A stretch of DNA of 59,393 nt from Acidobacteriota bacterium (GCA_022340775.1 JAJDNH010000161.1:1-59393), one strand, 5' to 3'; shown: positions 7,565-16,068, counted from the stretch's first letter. The notes: a model not told the origin generated them from the sequence alone. Numbers and translations: made by a program.

Positions 7565-8869
7565 ATGACCGCCGAGCTGAGCTGGTTTCACCCATCCAAG
7601 AGGCCGTACCGCTTCACGATCCTCGTCTTCGTCAGCCTGCTGACCTACGGCTCCTACTTCGCCTACGACTCGGTGGGTGCCATCGCGCCGACCCTGCTCA
7701 AGGTGCTCGACGTCCCGCGGAGCGCCATCGGCACCATGTACACGCTGTACAGCGTAGCCGCGATCGTGTCGGTGTTCCTGGGCGGCATCCTGATCGACAA
7801 GATCGGGACCCGGGCGGCAAGTACCATCTTCGCCCTCCTCGTGGCCGTCGGCGCGGCGGTCGTGGCGCTCGCCCCCAGCATCTTCGTGGTCTACGTCGGC
7901 CGCTTCATCTTCGGCGCCGGGTCGGAGGCACTGGTGGTGGCGCAAAGCGCAATCCTGGCCCGCTGGTTCAAGGGCAAGGAGCTGGCCCTCTCGTTCGGCA
8001 TCGCGCTCACGATCAGTCGCCTCGGCACGCTGTTCTCGTTCAACACCGAGGAGCTGATCGCCAAGTACTTCGGGAACTACAAGGCCGCACTGTGGGCGGC
8101 CGTGATTCTCTGTGCCGTGTCCCTCGCCGCAGCGCTCGTGTACTGGGCGCTCGACCGCCACGGCGCCCACGCGCTCGAGCTCGAGGATGCGGGTGCCGAG
8201 GACAAGGTCGTGCTGTCGGACATCAAGAAGTTCCCGGCCTCGTTCTGGTACGTGGCGATCCTGTGCGTGACGTTCTACTCCGCGATCTTCCCGTTCACCG
8301 CACTGTCGACAGACTTCTTCCACGACAAGTGGAAAATCCCGCTCACCGTCGGCGAGGGCGGCGGCTTCCTGTACCAGGTGTTCTACAACATCATCCACAT
8401 GTTCTCGACCGCCGGCGGAACAACGACCATCATTATCGCCGCCTCGATGTTCCTGGCACCGTTCGCCGGCCAGCTCGTCGACAAGATCGGCAAGCGCGGC
8501 TCGCTCATGATCTTCGGCTCGATCCTGATGGTCCCGAGCTTTCTGGTAATGGCTTTCACCATGATCCAGCCGCGGTACCCGATGATGCTCCTCGGCGCAG
8601 CGTTCGTTCTTGTACCTGCAGCCATGTGGCCGGCGGTGCCGCTGATCGTGCGCAAGGAGCTGGTGGGCTCGGCGTTCGGGCTCATCACCATGATCCAGAA
8701 CATCGGCCTGGCCCTGTTCCCATACCTCAACGGCAAGCTGCGCGACGTCACCCACACCTACACCGCCAGCATGCTGATGTTCGCGAGCCTCGGCTTCGTG
8801 GGCCTGATCTTCGCGTTCCTGCTCAAGCGCGCCGACGCCCGCGAGGGCGGGGTCCTGGAACGCTCGTAG
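7565..8869 (+). CDS. MFS transporter, MFSD1-like
   Basis: 434 residues, about twelve membrane helices in two bundles separated by a cytoplasmic loop (about 205-225, rich in Glu/Asp). The MFS motif after helix 2 reads GGILIDKIGTRAAS and its counterpart in the second half is GQLVDKIGKRGSLM. The start SYFAYDSVGAIAPTLLKV and the paired GxLxDKxGxR motifs resemble the MFSD1 family, whose animal member exports dipeptides from lysosomes. The substrate here is unknown. ATG at 7565 has AAAGGA about 7 bases upstream. Confidence 0.8.
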   Translation: MTAELSWFHPSKRPYRFTILVFVSLLTYGSYFAYDSVGAIAPTLLKVLDVPRSAIGTMYTLYSVAAIVSVFLGGILIDKIGTRAASTIFALLVAVGAAVVALAPSIFVVYVGRFIFGAGSEALVVAQSAILARWFKGKELALSFGIALTISRLGTLFSFNTEELIAKYFGNYKAALWAAVILCAVSLAAALVYWALDRHGAHALELEDAGAEDKVVLSDIKKFPASFWYVAILCVTFYSAIFPFTALSTDFFHDKWKIPLTVGEGGGFLYQVFYNIIHMFSTAGGTTTIIIAASMFLAPFAGQLVDKIGKRGSLMIFGSILMVPSFLVMAFTMIQPRYPMMLLGAAFVLVPAAMWPAVPLIVRKELVGSAFGLITMIQNIGLALFPYLNGKLRDVTHTYTASMLMFASLGFVGLIFAFLLKRADAREGGVLERS

Positions 8870-8910
8870 CCCGCTGGAGGGGCAGGGCGGGACCGATCCG
8901 GCGTGCCGGC

Positions 8911-8995
8911 TCGGTGACGGAGTGACGGAGTGGCGGAGTCCCCCTCCCACCCCGGGGAAACGGAAAACGCCCTCCTACCCACCCGGAGAACCCAC
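8911..8995. repeat. simple-sequence module S3
   Basis: GGTGACGGAGTGACGGAGTGG followed by C-rich and A-rich runs. It mirrors the window start and, reversed, the modules at 3286 and 12325. It joins directly to R2 copy d through CGCGCCGCAGATAATGTGACG. Confidence 0.7.
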
Positions 8996-8999
8996 CACT

Positions 9000-9290
9000 A
9001 GCGCGCCGCAGATAATGTGACGCTCAGACGGGCGTGCCGGGCACAGCTTCTTCCTGGAGCGCGGCGGGCAGGCCAGCGCGCTACAAGGGAAAAGCTGGTG
9101 CCGGGCAACCTCGGACCTTGGCGATCAGAGTATCGGCCCCACGATTGGAGGAGGCGGCCCGAGCAGCTTCCGGCGGTCGCCACGGGGTCCTCCATCCCCG
9201 CTCGTTGCCTTGTGACCGCCGGAAACGTGAGGCGGGCGGTCGCTTTGGACCGCACGGCCGCCGGGGTCACGCAGGAGGTTCCGTAGGGCG
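9000..9290 (+). repeat. dispersed repeat R2, copy d
   Basis: A full-length copy with core hairpin arms TTCCGGCGGTCGC (9168-9180) and GTGACCGCCGGAA (9212-9224) around a 31-base loop. The outer pair is T-A here but C-G in other copies, a compensatory change. The GCGGTC/GACCGC mini-hairpin follows. It lies between convergent genes. Confidence 0.75.
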
Positions 9291-9294
9291 TTCC

Positions 9295-9640
9295 GATGTC
9301 GGCAACCCGGTCAATCGGTGCGGCCCGGGAGCGGTCCTCTTCGGCTCCGGCGCCCGGACGCCTACTCTGCAGACGCCCGTCGTCACCTGCCTGAGGCGGG
9401 CAACTGGCTCAGCCCCCGAATCGGTTTCAAGGCCCGCTTCGGGCAGGCAACGAGGCGACTTTCGGAGCTGCGGCCACACGGGCTACCGCCCTTCCCGCGG
9501 GTTACTCGCCGCCTTCGGCGACGGTGACCCTTTGGAAAGCGAGATGGCCGTATGGCCAGCCCCCACCCTCTCTGACCCCCATGGCCACGGCCATGAGCTC
9601 GCCTTCCTGCAGGGTTGCCACCTGTGACATTCCGCCCGAA
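9295..9640 (-). repeat. dispersed repeat R3, copy b
   Basis: Inverted copy of 200-540, keeping the blocks CTGGCCATACGGCCATCTC, CCCGCGGGAAGGGCGG and TCGTTGCCTGCCCG when read on the minus strand. It abuts R2 copy d. The remaining 9641-9768 up to the acyl-CoA dehydrogenase stop shows no gene or repeat that I recognise. Confidence 0.7.
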
Positions 9641-9768
9641 CGCGATAGGCTTGTGAAGTGCGTACAGCGGCAATGTCACGAATGGCACGCCCCGCCGAGC
9701 GCGACATGCTCTGGAGCACGCTGCGGTCACTTCCCAGGCTTGCACGACGGGCTTGGCGTCACACGTTG

Positions 9769-11025
9769 CTACTCGGGTTCGTTGTAGACCTTCTCGTCGG
9801 CGGCGTCTGCCTCGGCGGCGTCCGCCTCGACGTCCCTCCCCCGCTGCGCTGCGGCGAGGAGCTCGCGGTAGAGCTCGTGTTGGATAACCAGGTTCATGAT
9901 CTCGTTGGTGCCGGTCCAGATCGTGATCAAGCGGACGTCCCGCAGCATCCGTTCGACCGGATAGATATCGGTGTAACCGATCCCGCCGAGGACCTGCATG
10001 GAGTGGTTGACGACCTCCCATGCGCTCTCGGTGGAGAACTTCTTGGCCTCCGAGACCAGGCGTCGCACCTTGCCTGGATCCTCGCCGGCGTCAACGGTAC
10101 GGGCCACGGCGTGGTTGAGGGCACGGGCGGCGTCCAGCAGGGTCTGGCTCTCGGCGATCTTGAAGCTCACGCCCTCGAAACGGCGGATCTTGCGTCCGAA
10201 CGCGTGCCGCCGATCGGCGTAGCGGGCGGCGATCTCGAGGCAGGCGCGTCCCATCCCGACCGCCCCGCCGGCCGACGTCAGGCGCTCGGGGACCATCATG
10301 CGGTGGAAGACGGCCTCGCCGTTGCCGATCCCGGCCTCTCCCCCCAGCACGTTGGCGAGCGGCACCGCCGCGTCCTTGAAGACGAGCCTTCCGGTGCCCC
10401 CGCCACGGGTTCCCATGAGGCCGTAGACGTGGTGCACCTCGACGCCCTCGCCGCGTTCGACGAGGAATGCAGTCATGGCCCGCCGCGGGTCCTTCTCGCC
10501 CTCGACGCGGCCGTAGACGAGGATCAGATCGGCGCCCTCCGCACCGACCACGAACCGTTTCTGGCCGGTCAGGTAGAAGGTGTCGCCCTCCCGGCGCGCC
10601 ACCGTGGTCGCAGCAAAGAAGTCCGAGCCGCCGCGGGGCTCGGTGAGCCCCTCGGCCACCGCGAGCTGGCCCTTCAGCGCCGGCACCAGGAAGCGCTGCC
10701 TCTGGTCATCGGTACCGAAGACGTGAATCGCCTCGCCAACGATCGAGACCAGCGACCACAGGCAGGCCAACGACGTGCCCAGCACCCCGAGCTCCTCCAG
10801 CGCCGCCATCTCTGCAGTCCACGGCAGGCCGCGGCCGCCCCAGCCGACGTCGAAACGTGGCCCGAGCAGGCTACGGCGAGCCGCCTCCTCGAGAAACTCG
10901 CGCGGAAACCGCACCCGGTCCGCGTCCATGTCGAGCAATAGCTGCCTCGGCACCGAGGTCACGAACTCGCGAACCTCATCGCGAAAAGCTCTATCCTCAG
11001 CAGAGAGCATGACATCCAGGTCCAC
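9769..11025 (-). CDS. acyl-CoA dehydrogenase family flavoprotein
   Basis: 418 residues with the full ACAD fold: helical N-domain, beta-domain with LTEPRGGSD (about 127-135), and C-domain with [17 protein letters not shown] and TGTNEI. FAD-linked alpha,beta-dehydrogenation of an acyl-CoA is expected. The MCAD catalytic Glu position is Thr here (IWTGTNEI), while Glu247 in [11 protein letters not shown] aligns with the base used by isovaleryl-CoA dehydrogenase, so activity is probably kept. The start is GTG at 11025, which has GGAGG at good spacing; the frame stays open upstream without support. Monocistronic. Confidence 0.88.
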   Translation of the reverse strand: MDLDVMLSAEDRAFRDEVREFVTSVPRQLLLDMDADRVRFPREFLEEAARRSLLGPRFDVGWGGRGLPWTAEMAALEELGVLGTSLACLWSLVSIVGEAIHVFGTDDQRQRFLVPALKGQLAVAEGLTEPRGGSDFFAATTVARREGDTFYLTGQKRFVVGAEGADLILVYGRVEGEKDPRRAMTAFLVERGEGVEVHHVYGLMGTRGGGTGRLVFKDAAVPLANVLGGEAGIGNGEAVFHRMMVPERLTSAGGAVGMGRACLEIAARYADRRHAFGRKIRRFEGVSFKIAESQTLLDAARALNHAVARTVDAGEDPGKVRRLVSEAKKFSTESAWEVVNHSMQVLGGIGYTDIYPVERMLRDVRLITIWTGTNEIMNLVIQHELYRELLAAAQRGRDVEADAAEADAADEKVYNEPE

Positions 11026-11072
11026 GTTCCACCTCCGAAAGGCGCCAGCGCCGCCGCCATTGTAGTCCGGGA

Positions 11073-11100
11073 ATGACATCCCGCTGGCATCTGCTATAAT
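11073..11100 (+). promoter_or_regulatory. sigma70-type promoter for the phosphoesterase gene
   Basis: -35 ATGACA (11073-11078), 16-base spacer, consensus -10 TATAAT (11095-11100). The start codon lies 32-35 bases downstream. Confidence 0.6.
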
Positions 11101-11131
11101 CCGCGGGCCGTCCCGACCGGGACGTGGCCAC

Positions 11132-12004
11132 GTGATGCAAGGACGACCAGTTCCGATCTCTCGCCGTGGGTTCCTCCGGCTAGCCTCTGCCGGAGCGGTG
11201 GCCTCGTTCGGTTTCGCCGAGGTTGGTTTCGCCGAAGCACGGAGCCTGCCAGACATCCGGCGCGTGAGTCTCGTCCTGCCGCACCTTCCCAGCGCCTGGG
11301 ACAACCTCCTGATCGTCCAGGTGTCCGACGTGCACGCCGGGCCGTACATGCCGCCGGCACGCATGCGCCGCATCCGCGACCTCATCGCCCGCATCCCCGC
11401 CGACATGATCGTCTTCACGGGCGACCAAATGGACCGGCGGGAATCCGATGCGCCGGCGTTCGTGAAGGGCTTTCGCGGACTGCGTGCACCCCTTGGCGTG
11501 TACGGTATTCTCGGCAACCACGACCACTACATCGATCCCGCGCTGTCGGTAGACGCCCTTGAGCGCGCCGGCATCACCCCCCTGGTCAATGACGGCGTGG
11601 TCCTGGAGCGCGATGGACAGAAGCTGGCGGTCGTCGGCGTCGACGATCTCGCGGCCCGTGGCGGTTCGCGGGCCGACTTTTCGGTCATCCGCAACTACTC
11701 AGGGAGCTTCCGGCTGTGCCTGTGCCACCAGCCGCAGGGCTGGTACCGCGCGCTTCACGCCGGCGCCCACCTGACTTTGGCCGGCCACACTCACGGCGGC
11801 CAGATCGCGGTCCCGACCCGAAACCTCAACGTCGCCCGCCTGCAGACGCGCTACATCGCCGGTCCCTATCGCCGCGATGACGCCTTCCTGTACGTCTCCC
11901 GGGGCATCGGCGTCGGTGCCGTGCCGGTCCGCGTCGGGGCGCCGCCGGAGATCGACGTCATCAGACTTCGTAGCAGCGCCTCAGCTCTCTCCGCTGCGGC
12001 CTGA
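11132..12004 (+). CDS. Tat-exported metallophosphoesterase (YkuE-like)
   Basis: 290 residues. The N-terminus has a twin-arginine signal, [20 protein letters not shown]. The calcineurin-like metal-binding motifs are all present: VSDVHAG, FTGDQMD, LGNHDHY and GHTHGGQ. It is therefore a periplasmic or membrane-attached phosphodiesterase or phosphatase of the YkuE group, which in Bacillus acts on lipid-linked or cell-wall substrates; the substrate here is unknown. The start may be GTG at 11132 or ATG at 11135. It diverges from the acyl-CoA dehydrogenase gene. Confidence 0.88.
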   Translation: MMQGRPVPISRRGFLRLASAGAVASFGFAEVGFAEARSLPDIRRVSLVLPHLPSAWDNLLIVQVSDVHAGPYMPPARMRRIRDLIARIPADMIVFTGDQMDRRESDAPAFVKGFRGLRAPLGVYGILGNHDHYIDPALSVDALERAGITPLVNDGVVLERDGQKLAVVGVDDLAARGGSRADFSVIRNYSGSFRLCLCHQPQGWYRALHAGAHLTLAGHTHGGQIAVPTRNLNVARLQTRYIAGPYRRDDAFLYVSRGIGVGAVPVRVGAPPEIDVIRLRSSASALSAAA

Positions 12005-12049
12005 TCCACCGTCCAAGACGCTGGATCTGAGCCACTGCAACGCCTCAGG

Positions 12050-12324
12050 CGATGCTCTCTGTAGCTCCGACGGCAGTGGGTCGCGGCGCACCCACCCGTC
12101 TCGCGTCTCCGGCGGTCGCGAGGCAGCGAATGGGGATGATCGATTCCGCGGCACCCGCCGGAGCCGGCTCGGACCGCCTCAGTCGATCATGTGGCCGTTC
12201 TCTGCCACGCCAAGAGCCGAGGTTACCCCCCTTGACGTTTCTCGCCAGCATCAAACCCTCGTGATAGCCCTTCAGAGAAACATCAAGGACCGCACGTCCG
12301 GTTGAGCGTCACATTCTCTGGAGC
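12050..12324 (-). repeat. dispersed repeat R2, copy e
   Basis: Core arms at 12107-12119 and 12151-12163 with a 31-base loop (11 of 13 pairs kept). The end, GAGCGTCACATTCTCTGGAGCGCGCT, matches the end of the tandem copies at 2845-3285 and, inverted, the start of copy d. It lies between convergent genes. Confidence 0.75.
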
Positions 12325-12532
12325 GCGCTGAGGCGAGGTTCTTCGGGTGGGTGGGGGATCTTAATCACTCAATTACTTAATCACCGGGTCGGGGGGGGGG
12401 GCGTTTTCCGTTTCCCGTCTTCCGTCTTTCCGGCAGGAGGGGGATACCTAATCACCTAACAACTTAATCACTTAGTCACCGGGTTGGTGGGCGGGACCTC
12501 CTCACCTTCTCACCTTCTCACCTTCTCACTTC
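12325..12532. repeat. simple-sequence module S4
   Basis: Three tracts of tandem short units: AATCACTCAATTACTTAATC, a G-run of about 13, TAATCACCTAACAACTTAATC, and four units of CACCTTCT. It ends against the stop codon of the minus-strand FmdB-like gene, exactly as S2 ends against archease. Confidence 0.75.
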
Positions 12533-13009
12533 CTACATGGGATACAGCCCATCGTCCCGCCCCGGCTCGCCCGCAATCCCATTTCCTCCTTCGCCCATCT
12601 CCTCTTCGAGGAGGTCACCGAGCTCTTCCTCCACCTGCTCCGGATCTTCGCCGGCCTCGAGGCGTCGGATCATCTCCTCCATGGCCGGAGTCACCGGCTC
12701 GCCCGCAATCTCGGTCATCTTGCGGACCGCGCGCGCCATCTGGCGGGGATCGCTCTCGTCCATCCCTTCCAGCTCGGACGCGAAACGCATGAGCTCACGC
12801 TCGATGCGGGGATCATCGAGATCGCCCGATCCCCCGGCCGAGTCGGCCCCGGTCTTGGAACCTCCGGCCACCCCGAACCGCGAAGGCACCCGCTTCAGGC
12901 TCGCGGCACCGCACTTGGGGCAGGACGGTACCTTCTCAGTTTCCACGCGCCGTGACAGGAAGCTGTAGATCACGTTGCACTTGGGGCACAGGAACTCGTA
13001 GATCGGCAT
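12533..13009 (-). CDS. FmdB-family zinc-ribbon protein with long acidic tail
   Basis: 158 residues. The N-terminal 45 residues are a classic FmdB ribbon: MPIYEFLCPKCN, then SCPKCGAASLKRVPSRFG. Family members are usually about 60-110 residues; here an acidic helical tail (about 70-145, for example EEELGDLLEEEMGEGG) is added. FmdB-type proteins are called putative regulators but their function is poorly known. ATG at 13009 has GGGAGG upstream. It lies 28 bases downstream of hflX on the same strand, so probably the last gene of that operon. Confidence 0.85.
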   Translation of the reverse strand: MPIYEFLCPKCNVIYSFLSRRVETEKVPSCPKCGAASLKRVPSRFGVAGGSKTGADSAGGSGDLDDPRIERELMRFASELEGMDESDPRQMARAVRKMTEIAGEPVTPAMEEMIRRLEAGEDPEQVEEELGDLLEEEMGEGGNGIAGEPGRDDGLYPM

Positions 13010-13037
13010 CCGTCACCTCCCGTCAATGCGCGGTATG

Positions 13038-14348
13038 TCAGCTCCCCGCACCGACGACCGCTTCCCAGGCGGCAAGCCGATAGTCGGCCAGGCCAGCAGC
13101 CGCCAGCCGTTCGGAGCTGATACGAACGGCGAGATCCAGAAACTGCGGACGGAAGCGGCGGGCGAGGACGTGGGGTAGGCCGAGAGCGCGCTCCACCGCC
13201 GCAGCTTCGGTCAGCGGCACCCGCAGGGTGACCACGTCCGGCGCCGACAACAACCGCTCGCGGAGCAGTTCGCGGAGCCGGTGCAAACCCTCCCCGGTCA
13301 GCGCCGAGACGCGCGGCCAGCCCGGGGTGAACGGCGACGCCTGTCGCCCGTTCCCGTTGCGGAGCAGGTCGATCTTGTTGAGCACCACCAGCACCCGCTC
13401 CCGCTCGACGCCGAGCTCGCTCAGGACCTCGTCGCTGACCTCGAGCTGCTCCTCCCAGCCGGGGTGGGAAATGTCCACGACGTGCAGCACGAGGTCGGCC
13501 TCGGCCGCCTCTCCGAGCGTCGACCGGAACGGCGCCACCAGGTGGTGCGGCAGCTTGCGGATGAAGCCTACGGTATCGGTAAGGACAGCCGTCACGCCAT
13601 CACCAAGCCCGACCTGACGCGCCCGCGGGTCCAGGGTCGCAAACAGGCGGTCCCCGACCACAACGTCGGCGCCGGTGAGACGGCGGAACAGTGAGGACTT
13701 GCCGGCGTTGGTGTAGCCGACCAGCGCCACCGTCGGCGTCCCGCTGCGACGGTGCCGTCGCAGCCGGCGTCCGTGCTCGATCTCCGTGAGCTTCCGCTTC
13801 AGCTGAGCGATGCGGTGCGAGATCAAGCGGCGGTCGATCTCGAGCTGGGTTTCACCGACGCCGCGCGTTCCGATGCCGCCCGCCTGCCTCGAAAGGTGTC
13901 GCCAACGCCGTGTCAGCCGCGGCAGCAGGTAGGTCAGCTGCGCCAGCTCGACCTGGGTCTGCGACTCACGGCTGCGTGCGTGCAGCGCAAAGATGTCGAG
14001 GATGACCGCTGCCCGATCGAGCACCTTCACGTCGTCGGGCATCACTCTTTCGAGGTTGCGGACCTGCGAGGCGGTCAGGTCCTCGTCGAAGACCACCATC
14101 TGAGCGTTCTCGCGCTCACAGGCCTCGGCTACGCGTGCCGCGAAACCGGAGCCAACCAGCGTTGCCGGGTCAGGGGCAAGCCGCTCCTGTACAAACCGTG
14201 CGGCCTCCGCGCCACCCGCCGTCGACAGCAGACGAGCCAACTCGTCGAGATGCTCCTCGACCGCGCCGCGGTTCAGTCCGCCAAAAGCCAACCCGACGAG
14301 GACGGCACGCTCCGGCTGTTGCGGCAGCGCCTGGCCCGCATCAATCAT
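13038..14348 (-). CDS. hflX: HflX ribosome-associated GTPase
   Basis: 436 residues. It has the HflX N-domain with GSGFAARVAEACER and the GIGTRGVGETQLEIDRR signature, a coiled-coil linker, then the G domain with G1 GYTNAGKSS, G3 DTVGF and G4 NKID, and a C-terminal domain. HflX splits stalled or heat-stressed 70S ribosomes. The ATG at 14348 and codons 2-5 are identical to the terminal inverted repeat of the MITE-like element at 14335-14439, so the element supplies the start. There is no good Shine-Dalgarno sequence. Confidence 0.93.
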   Translation of the reverse strand: MIDAGQALPQQPERAVLVGLAFGGLNRGAVEEHLDELARLLSTAGGAEAARFVQERLAPDPATLVGSGFAARVAEACERENAQMVVFDEDLTASQVRNLERVMPDDVKVLDRAAVILDIFALHARSRESQTQVELAQLTYLLPRLTRRWRHLSRQAGGIGTRGVGETQLEIDRRLISHRIAQLKRKLTEIEHGRRLRRHRRSGTPTVALVGYTNAGKSSLFRRLTGADVVVGDRLFATLDPRARQVGLGDGVTAVLTDTVGFIRKLPHHLVAPFRSTLGEAAEADLVLHVVDISHPGWEEQLEVSDEVLSELGVERERVLVVLNKIDLLRNGNGRQASPFTPGWPRVSALTGEGLHRLRELLRERLLSAPDVVTLRVPLTEAAAVERALGLPHVLARRFRPQFLDLAVRISSERLAAAGLADYRLAAWEAVVGAGS

Positions 14349-14439
14349 GAGCGATCGTAGCGAGACCGGCGAGGCCCGGAGAGCGCGGCAATGGCTGGCG
14401 CAACGCCGGTCGCAGTAGATTGCGAGTGGATGATGCGGG
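14335..14439 (-). mobile_element. MITE-like element M1, short copy
   Basis: 105 bases bounded by terminal inverted repeats CCCGCATCAATCAT (14335-14348) and GTGGATGATGCGGG (14426-14439), 11 of 14 matching. Its interior, read on the minus strand, shares GCAATCTACTGCGACCGGCG, CGCCAGCCAT and GTCTCGCTACGATCGCTCAT with the 178-base copy at 41637-41814. It carries no ORF. It overlaps the first five codons of hflX. Confidence 0.7.
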
Positions 14440-14453
14440 CTGAGCCATTCCGA

Positions 14454-15665
14454 CTACGGCATGTCCTCCTGGTGCAGCTTCAGGAGAACTCTCTCGCAGG
14501 CGGCAAGAGTCTCCTCGACCTCCTTGACGCCGTGGGCGTTGGAAAGGAACGCGGTGCCACACGGAACACTTGGGATCAACACGCCTTCCTCGAGGAGCCC
14601 GTTCGCGAAACGCCGGTAGGCGTCCGCATCGGTGGCTTCCCAGCTGGCCTTATCGACCACCGGCTCACGACCGACGGCGACTGCAAAAGCCGAGCCGACT
14701 CGACTGAACGTCAACGGGCGCGAGAACCGCTCGGCAAGGGCCAGGATGCCTTCCTCCAGCTGCCGAGTGCGCTCCTCGAGCCTGTCGTACACGGAGTCAT
14801 TCTTGAGGATCGACAGCACGGCCTCGGCCGCCGCCAGCGACACCGGATGGGGAACGGGGAGGGACTCGTCTCGGACCAACTCCCCAGTGTCGACCCCTTC
14901 CCGCACCGCGATCGCGCCGATCGGAAAGCCCCCGCCGAGCGCGCGGCCGTAGACCGCAACGTCCGGCGTCACGTCATACAGCGTGGCGGCACCGCCGCGG
15001 TGCACCCGGAAGCCCGAGATACCCTCGTCGAACACCAGCAGCACCCCGGCCTCGGCGCAGATACCCGCGATCTCGGCCAGCGCTCCGGCCGGCGGCTCGA
15101 CGACACCGAACCGGGTCAGCAACGGGTCGAGGACGAGCGCCGCCACCTTGGAGGCGCCGCCGGTGACGGCGGCCTCGATCCGCGCCAGGTCCCAGCCAGG
15201 AACCTCCCGGACGAACCCGGAGCGGCTGGTGCCGGCCACTTCATGCTCATCGACGATGCCGTGCCCTCCGCCGTCCAGCAGCAGGAAGCTCGACTTGCCG
15301 GTCTGTCGACGAAGCCAACGCAACACAGTCCGCAGCGCCTCGTCGTGGTGGCGCACGAACGCCCACGTCGATGCCCACGGCACGAACTGCTCCAGACCCT
15401 CGGCCACATCGACCTCGAGTGGCACGTGCAGGCCGTCCGGCACGCCGGCCGCGAGCACCTTGCGAACGGCATCGAGGATGAACTGGTTGGCGTAGCCTAC
15501 GATCGCGGCGCCGCCGGCACCCGTGTAGTCGATATAGCCGTGGTTGTCGACATCATAGATGCGCGCACCTTCGGCCTTGTGAGCCAACGGATGATGCTCA
15601 ACCCGCGCCCTCATTTCCGGGAGAGCGCTGGCGCGCGTCAGGATTTCTTCACTTCTCTGGCCCAT
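14454..15665 (-). CDS. class III aminotransferase-fold protein lacking the PLP lysine
   Basis: 403 residues, clearly of the glutamate-1-semialdehyde aminomutase/class III aminotransferase fold: EGARIYDVDNHGYIDYTGAG, LLVFDEGISGFR (Asp kept) and ALGGGFPIGAIAV. The Schiff-base lysine expected before GGG is Arg241 (codon CGC, VYGRALGGG), and the Ser-Gly-Thr phosphate-binding motif is replaced by HHD (106-108). It therefore cannot act as a normal transaminase; a sensor, scaffold or lyase-like role is possible. The frame is intact and codon use matches the neighbours. It lies between a zinc-ribbon gene and hflX. Confidence 0.82.
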   Translation of the reverse strand: MGQRSEEILTRASALPEMRARVEHHPLAHKAEGARIYDVDNHGYIDYTGAGGAAIVGYANQFILDAVRKVLAAGVPDGLHVPLEVDVAEGLEQFVPWASTWAFVRHHDEALRTVLRWLRRQTGKSSFLLLDGGGHGIVDEHEVAGTSRSGFVREVPGWDLARIEAAVTGGASKVAALVLDPLLTRFGVVEPPAGALAEIAGICAEAGVLLVFDEGISGFRVHRGGAATLYDVTPDVAVYGRALGGGFPIGAIAVREGVDTGELVRDESLPVPHPVSLAAAEAVLSILKNDSVYDRLEERTRQLEEGILALAERFSRPLTFSRVGSAFAVAVGREPVVDKASWEATDADAYRRFANGLLEEGVLIPSVPCGTAFLSNAHGVKEVEETLAACERVLLKLHQEDMP

Positions 15666-15695
15666 ACACCATCCATCATGTCCGCCGATCCTACC

Positions 15696-15899
15696 TCAGC
15701 TCTCCTCGCCATCTTCTCCTTCTCCGTAGAAGAAGAAGTCGCGGCAACGGGTCGAGCAGAACTCCCGTCCGTACCCCTCGACCACGCAGCGATGGCAGAA
15801 GAGCCTACGACAGATCACACACACTTTCAATGCCTCCTCGAACACCGGGGAGCGGCACACCGGGCACCACGTTTCGACGTGTCCCTCGTTCGCTTCCAT
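15696..15899 (-). CDS. small cysteine-rich zinc-finger protein
   Basis: 67 residues from ATG at 15899, with paired motifs CPVC, CVIC, CHRC and C-STR-C, enough for two cross-braced zinc sites, and an acidic C-terminus. The frame remains open upstream, but that stretch has no motif and no better ribosome site. It ends 30 bases before the PLP-fold gene on the same strand. Function unknown; a binding or adaptor role is plausible. Confidence 0.65.
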   Translation of the reverse strand: MEANEGHVETWCPVCRSPVFEEALKVCVICRRLFCHRCVVEGYGREFCSTRCRDFFFYGEGEDGEES

Positions 15900-16027
15900 A
15901 GCCCTCAGTATACTCTGCACAAATCGTACGAATGTGAGCCCGGTCAGCGTCCAGCCGGGGATCGGGACGAGGGTCAGCCGGCGCCTCGCCACAGCTGTCT
16001 CCACCATCCCGAGAGAGCCGCCTCTGC

Positions 16028-16057
16028 TTGACTTGAACCGCGGCCAGACCGTATATT
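16028..16057 (+). promoter_or_regulatory. promoter of tRNA(CAT)-tilS
   Basis: -35 TTGACT (16028-16033), 18-base spacer, -10 TATATT (16052-16057). Transcription would start near 16064, five bases before the tRNA. Confidence 0.7.
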
Positions 16058-16068
16058 GCAGCTCCTCT

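Noticed and set aside
7439-8950. 503-residue open frame on the minus strand opposite the MFS transporter
   Set aside because: It is the antisense shadow of a clear membrane-transporter gene; its composition (His, Arg, Asp-rich without motifs) is typical of a reverse-strand frame in GC-rich DNA.
12340-12538. Tandem TAATCAC / CACCTTCT units as a CRISPR array
   Set aside because: Units are 7-8 bases with no spacers of constant length and no cas genes nearby; these are simple tandem repeats.
14454-15665. Functional glutamate-1-semialdehyde aminomutase (hemL)
   Set aside because: The PLP lysine and the phosphate-binding Ser-Gly-Thr are both replaced, and no other haem-pathway gene is adjacent.
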